Shown here: in pieces, positions 14,146 to 17,181 of the stretch | Layout: every line of letters starts with the position of its first letter | Numbering within the stretch: the stretch's first letter is position 1 | Assembly (NCBI GenBank): GCA_009786175.1 | Contig: WQTQ01000188.1 | Coordinates: 1-17,181, forward strand | Direction: 5' to 3' | DNA from: Bacillota bacterium | GTDB lineage: Bacteria; Bacillota_A; Clostridia; Lachnospirales; WQUN01 | Length of the DNA stretch: 17,181 bases | Position numbers and translations under genes: made by a program | The notes under the pieces: generated by a model | Databases searched by the model: none | The model's input: the letters and a program-made list of their open reading frames with translations, nothing else | Told to the model about the DNA's origin: nothing

Positions 14146-15078
14146 TCAAATATAAATGTAGGCGGCGCGGGCGTAGCTGTCCCATCTTGCTTCCGCGCCA
14201 ATTTCGCCCATTACATAGGCCAGCGGCACAAATGTGCGCCCGGCGATAATAACCGGTGTACCCATGTTATTTGGAAGGGGTTGATCAACGGTCATGGTTA
14301 TGGCTCTGCCGTTTAACACAAAGGTGATAACCCCGGCGTTGTGGTTAAGGTCGGTCGCGCCAAGGGCTTCGACAATTACCCGCAGGGGTACCATTGTACG
14401 CCCGTTTACGATAAACGGCGAAGCTTCCAATTTATAAGGTACACCGTTGTCGGTAAAAGTCCTGTGACCCATTGCGAAGCGTAAAACACGGCTTACGGTT
14501 GTTGTTTTTTCCACATTATAGTCCGAAACCCGCTGCACCCAATCAAACAATATTGGTACATGCGTAGGATAATGAGCCACTTTAAACACAATCGCATGGC
14601 TTCTGTAAAGGCCTTCCAAATCCCCGCTTGGGGTGTATTCCGGCGGCACGGGGAAGTTGCCGTAGTGGAAGCTAAGCATTAATTCCCCATAGAAATTCAT
14701 TGCGGACGCCAGGGGGTATATTTCCAATACTTCACCTGCGCGGAGGGATATTGTTTCAAAATGCTCGCCGTCCGGGTCCAGGCGGGAAATTAGCTCGATG
14801 TCCCGGTTAAAGCTGATGGAGCCATTTGGCTGTAGGTAAAACCAAATTTGTGACTGGGTCATAATATCTGCGCGGCCAATTGCGTCGCGTACATTTGTAA
14901 ATGTGATGGTTAGGTCATCGTCTTCAAATATGCCCGGCGGGCGTATGGTTATGCTTGGTATAACGGGGGCGTCCTCGTAGCCGGGGAGTGTGGCCGCCAA
15001 AGCCTGCGCAGGTAAAATTGCCACAAACATGGCCAGGGTTAGTGCAATTGCGACAATGCGTGTTTTTCTTGTTTTCAT
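14146..15078 (-). CDS. Secreted protein with copper-amine-oxidase-N-like stalk domain
   Basis: A 310-aa exported protein. Residues 1-28 are a clear signal peptide (MKTRKTR, then a hydrophobic core, then PAQALA with cleavage expected after ALA). The middle (30-215) is beta-rich, contains GEVLEIYPLASAMNFYG and FPVPPEYTPSG, and is not recognised. Residues from about 220 to the end form the Cu_amine_oxidN1-type 'stalk' domain common in secreted clostridial proteins: ASPFIVNGRTMVPLRVIVEAL, a VITFVLNGR hairpin, then IAGRTFVPLAYVMGEIGAEA and a terminal strand. This domain is not a copper enzyme in Firmicutes; it is thought to aid envelope attachment. No S-layer or sortase signal is visible. Start: ATG 15078 after GAAAGGA at about 10 bases. 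Confidence 0.87.
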   Translation of the reverse strand: MKTRKTRIVAIALTLAMFVAILPAQALAATLPGYEDAPVIPSITIRPPGIFEDDDLTITFTNVRDAIGRADIMTQSQIWFYLQPNGSISFNRDIELISRLDPDGEHFETISLRAGEVLEIYPLASAMNFYGELMLSFHYGNFPVPPEYTPSGDLEGLYRSHAIVFKVAHYPTHVPILFDWVQRVSDYNVEKTTTVSRVLRFAMGHRTFTDNGVPYKLEASPFIVNGRTMVPLRVIVEALGATDLNHNAGVITFVLNGRAITMTVDQPLPNNMGTPVIIAGRTFVPLAYVMGEIGAEARWDSYARAAYIYI

Positions 15079-15143
15079 TATGTGATTTTCCTTTCAAAAT
15101 ATTTATATGGCAGTTTAGTTTCAAACATGGTGGTATCGCGGTT

Positions 15144-15166
15144 GTAGGGGCGGATATTATCCGCCT
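15144..15166. repeat. GTAGGGGCGG hairpin repeat, copy 1
   Basis: GTAGGGGCGGATATTATCCG continuing to CCTG; the hairpin GCGGAT/ATCCGC (15150-15155, 15159-15164) has an ATT loop. The same type of repeat occurs at 16634-16656. It overlaps the last codons and the stop codon of the MATE gene. This type looks familiar from many uncultured Firmicutes and Chloroflexi genomes (from memory). Confidence 0.75.
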
Positions 15167-16533
15167 GTGTTTTTGCTCCTCCTCCCGTCTATCCAGTACC
15201 AGATACAGCCGCACACCCCTCTTAAACCGCCTGTAAATGAAATTGCCGTCCAAATCCCCAGCAGCCCCAAGGGCGTAAGGGACAGGAAGAATGCCAATGG
15301 TACGCGAATTACATTGCTTGTGATGTTAACCACAGAAGGCGGGATTGTGCGCCCTTTCCCCCGGAATGCGTTGGTGGCCACATATTCCAGATTGGCGAAA
15401 ACTTGACAAGCAGCCAAAATGCGCATGTATGTGATAAAAAGCCTGCGTTTGTCCGGGTCTGCGGCATAGTCCGGCAAGAAAATTTCGAAAACTACACCGC
15501 CGCCAAACCACATTATTAGTGTTACCAAAGCCCCCCACAATATTAAAAGAACTGTGGTGTATTTCACTCCCGTAGAAATGCGGCCGTGCTTGCCCGCGCC
15601 AAAATTCTGCCCTACAAAAGCCGTAAGGGCCGCGCCAAAACCGGCCCCAACCAGCCAGGAAAGGGATTCCACCTGGGTACCGACCCTGCTCATGGACACG
15701 GCATGGGCACCAAAGCCTGCTTCGAAGCGGGTGGTAATCATGGTTAGCAGGGGAAAGGCGGTGTTTTCCAGGCAAACGGGAAGGGTGAGCTTAAAAATTT
15801 TGTTTGCGGTACCACTACGCAAATCGTCAATAACTGTCCGTAATTTTACTTTTGCCAACAGCCGGTATTTTTCAAATGGGCGGTTCTTAGAGGTTTTTAG
15901 TGCTGTAAGGATTACGATAAGCACAAGGTTTTGCGCGATAATGCTGGCAATGGCTGCGCCTGCAACCCCCATCCCCAACGGGAAAACAAACAGCGGCGTT
16001 AGGCCCATGTTTAACAACAAGCCGCCCGCGCTAATTAGGAAAGGCGTACGCGCGTTGCCGGAAGCCACAAATGCCCCTGTAATGGCCGATGTGACAAAAA
16101 TGGCGGGCATACCGACGGCGGTAATTGCCGTATATGTTACGGCATCTGCAGCTACGTGGGCTTCTTGAAAGTTGAAAAAGCCGATAAGCGGGTTACGGAA
16201 AGTTAACAAAAAAGCCCCGTACAATATTCCCAAAACCGCCGCGACATAAACGGCGACGCGGGAGTGCCGGTAAGCGGCATCAATGTCGCCGCCGCCCCGG
16301 GCCTGGGCAACCCCAACTTCCGCCCCTACGCGGCCAATAAGCATAAGCCCCACAGACAGCCACATAAAAAGCCCTGCAACTCCTGCAGCTGCAAGGGCAT
16401 AGCCGGAAACCCGTCCCAGCCAAAACATGTCCATTAAACTATATGCCATGGTCATAATTTGTCCGCCTGCAATTGGTAACGCAAGGCGGACAAGGGTGCC
16501 AAGTATTTTTCCCTGTGTTAAATCTCTGTTCAT
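15157..16533 (-). CDS. MATE-family multidrug/cation efflux transporter
   Basis: A 458-aa membrane protein with twelve predicted helices and the two-fold MATE layout: LGTLVRLALPIAGGQIMTMAYSL with MDMFWLGRVSG at the start of the first half, and KIFKLTLPVCLENTAFPL with the matching block GAHAVSMSRVGTQVESLSW at the start of the second. GAGFGAALTAFVGQNFGAGK is the conserved second-half loop. These carriers export cationic drugs or metabolites in exchange for Na+ or H+; the substrate here is unknown. Start: ATG 16533 follows GGGGAG at four bases; the frame extends to a TTG at 16575 without a ribosome binding site. The last residues (NTGG) and the TAA come from the hairpin repeat, implying the original C-terminus was altered by its insertion or growth. 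A possible extended -10 (TGTTATCAT, near 16567-16575) lies upstream with a poor -35. Confidence 0.93.
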   Translation of the reverse strand: MNRDLTQGKILGTLVRLALPIAGGQIMTMAYSLMDMFWLGRVSGYALAAAGVAGLFMWLSVGLMLIGRVGAEVGVAQARGGGDIDAAYRHSRVAVYVAAVLGILYGAFLLTFRNPLIGFFNFQEAHVAADAVTYTAITAVGMPAIFVTSAITGAFVASGNARTPFLISAGGLLLNMGLTPLFVFPLGMGVAGAAIASIIAQNLVLIVILTALKTSKNRPFEKYRLLAKVKLRTVIDDLRSGTANKIFKLTLPVCLENTAFPLLTMITTRFEAGFGAHAVSMSRVGTQVESLSWLVGAGFGAALTAFVGQNFGAGKHGRISTGVKYTTVLLILWGALVTLIMWFGGGVVFEIFLPDYAADPDKRRLFITYMRILAACQVFANLEYVATNAFRGKGRTIPPSVVNITSNVIRVPLAFFLSLTPLGLLGIWTAISFTGGLRGVCGCIWYWIDGRRSKNTGG

Positions 16534-16633
16534 GTTGCTCCCCGGTGTTTTGTTGTTGTGATAATGATAACACAAAATTAGAGTTTTGGCACGTTTGTTT
16601 TGTGAGGAATGAGTAAAATGCGTGTTTTATGCT

Positions 16634-16656
16634 GTAGGGGCGGTTATCAACCACCC
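16634..16656. repeat. GTAGGGGCGG hairpin repeat, copy 2
   Basis: GTAGGGGCGGTTATCAACCA continuing to CCCG, with the arms GGGCGGTT and AACCACCC around an ATC loop. One arm base differs from a perfect pair (A for G), so this copy is slightly decayed. Same orientation as the copy at 15144-15166. Confidence 0.75.
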
Positions 16657-16684
16657 GAAATTTGCAAAAATGCAAGGCCGGACA

Positions 16685-16708
16685 ACACCCCCTGATATCA
16701 GGGGGTGT
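16685..16708. repeat. Dispersed palindrome, copy 3 of 3 (perfect, 24 bases)
   Basis: The core CCCCCTGATATCAGGGGG is flanked here by ACA and TGT, giving a perfect 24-base palindrome followed by ACAAG. Compared with the other copies the flank differs (TGTACAA in place of TACAA), as if both arms had changed together to keep pairing. Confidence 0.88.
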
Positions 16709-16757
16709 ACAAGTCAGATAGAGCAAAAATGGTTGCAACAAAAAAAGTGAAGGGTAT

Positions 16758-16784
16758 TGTATAAACGAGTTTCGGCTTTATACA
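16758..16784. other. Small stem-loop
   Basis: TGTATAAA (16758-16765) pairs perfectly with TTTATACA (16777-16784) around the 11-base loop CGAGTTTCGGC. It is AT-rich and has no T-run, so a role is not clear. Confidence 0.5.
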
Positions 16785-16803
16785 CTTTACTCCTTTCGGT
16801 TAA

Positions 16804-16891
16804 ATTTCACTCACAGAGGCATTGAGTTCACAGAGGAAGACAGAAAATTTAAAGATTTTCTCCGTGAACGCTGTGCCTCTGTGAGTGAAAT
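16804..16891. repeat. Long inverted repeat of the CACAGAG type
   Basis: An 88-base near-continuous hairpin: the outer 18 bp (16804-16821 with 16874-16891, ATTTCACTCACAGAGGCA and its complement) is perfect, and GTTCAC/GTGAAC (16826-16831, 16864-16869) continues it in register, with more pairs towards an AAAATTTAAAG-type tip. The CACAGAGGCA...TTCACAGAGGA wording resembles a repeat I recall as widespread in bacterial genomes. It begins 16 bases past the stop of the partial gene at the right edge and may protect or end that transcript. Confidence 0.82.
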
Positions 16892-16906
16892 AATCTTGTA
16901 AAATTA

Positions 16907-17181
16907 CTACTCAATCAACCACAGCGACACCGCATTATGCATCCGCTGTGCTGCGGTTTCCGCGGTGATTAGCCCATGGCGGAATTGGTCAAAATGGTCT
17001 TCAATAAGAAACCACGGAATCATTGGCGAAAGCATTCCCATTGGCATTTCGTTTAATTGTGCGATGCGGTTTACGGCGTTTTCAAATTGCCGTGCCCGTT
17101 CTGCTTCGTCGTCGAAGCCTACGAACCTTTGCATACGGTTGCCATATGTTTCAAACGCGTGTTCAAAAACGCGCAAAGCAT
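16907..17181 (-). CDS. C-terminal end of a probable extracellular solute-binding protein
   Basis: The frame is open to the window edge, so only the last ~91 residues are present and no start is assigned. The sequence contains PMGMLSPMIPWFLIEDHFDQ, HGLITAETAAQRMHNAV and SLWLIE at the end. The ending resembles that of family 1 extracellular solute-binding lipoproteins of ABC sugar transporters in clostridia (a glycine-containing hinge, then TAEE-A--I-NRV--YL-E). It would bind a solute outside the cell for an ABC importer. The signal peptide and lipobox needed to confirm this lie outside the window. Confidence 0.5.
   Translation of the reverse strand, partial: ALRVFEHAFETYGNRMQRFVGFDDEAERARQFENAVNRIAQLNEMPMGMLSPMIPWFLIEDHFDQFRHGLITAETAAQRMHNAVSLWLIE

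Larger units (their letters stand above)
16534..16906. other. Gene-free region made up of stem-loop repeats
   Basis: The 373 bases between the MATE start and the next gene's stop contain no convincing open frame. They hold four distinct stem-loop elements, listed separately: the GTAGGGGCGG repeat, the third palindrome copy, a small TGTATAAA/TTTATACA hairpin and a long CACAGAG-type inverted repeat. Only the first ~45 bases look like a promoter region for the MATE gene. Confidence 0.7.

Noticed and set aside
15096..15124. TTGAAA-17-TATTTT as promoter of the stalk-domain gene
   Set aside because: The predicted start of transcription would fall inside the ribosome binding site.
16534..16906. CRISPR array or tRNA in the repeat-rich gap
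   Set aside because: The repeats are single inverted elements of different families with no regular direct repeat and spacer pattern, and no cloverleaf is visible.

Overview
The window looks like chromosome from an uncultured Gram-positive anaerobe, most likely class Clostridia. The pointers are near-consensus GGAGG-type ribosome binding sites on almost every gene, a secreted clostripain-family (C11) peptidase, a secreted protein with a copper-amine-oxidase-N-like 'stalk' domain, a Firmicutes-style Nei-like glycosylase, a TSCPD small protein and moderate GC content. This placement is inference: there is no rRNA, tRNA or marker gene that fixes it. No phage, transposase, integrase or CRISPR array is visible.

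Layout. 1-2422 (+): C-terminal end of a UvrA-family ABC ATPase, an unrecognised 291-aa protein, and a Nei/Fpg-like DNA glycosylase. 2417-5793 (-): a tight operon of three genes with overlapping ends, reading SIS-HAD fusion, then deoxyhypusine-synthase-like protein, then PfkB sugar kinase, behind a near-consensus sigma-A promoter. 5900-8246 (+): secreted C11 peptidase, then a structured leader and a small protein with two Tudor/agenet-like repeats. 8391-9230 (-): TatD-family metallohydrolase. 9375-9866 (+): cysteine-containing protein of unknown function. 9913-11556 (-): aldo/keto reductase followed by a ThuA-like protein. 11694-13750 (+): purine nucleoside phosphorylase DeoD and an MFS efflux-type transporter, with a short sequence resembling an ABC-ATPase P-loop between them. 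13805-16533 (-): TSCPD protein, secreted stalk-domain protein, MATE transporter. The right edge holds the C-terminus of a probable extracellular solute-binding protein.

How the genes may work together. The strongest functional unit is the SIS-HAD/DHS-like/PfkB operon. Its sugar-phosphate isomerase, phosphatase and C1-type kinase chemistries are those used to build activated heptoses (GmhA, GmhB, HldE steps), but no nucleotidyltransferase or glycosyltransferase is next to it. The DHS-like protein has no place in the known pathway. I regard this as the best candidate for an undescribed system. UvrA-like and Nei-like proteins near each other suggest a DNA-repair neighbourhood, but the UvrA fragment may be a paralog rather than the main excinuclease.

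Non-coding structure is unusually rich. A 22-24 bp palindrome (core CCCCCTGATATCAGGGGG) occurs three times. A GTAGGGGCGG hairpin repeat occurs twice, once supplying the MATE stop codon. Two hairpins with shared ends and different middles sit at convergent gene ends and probably terminate transcription. The 373-base gap upstream of the MATE gene is a nest of four stem-loop elements.
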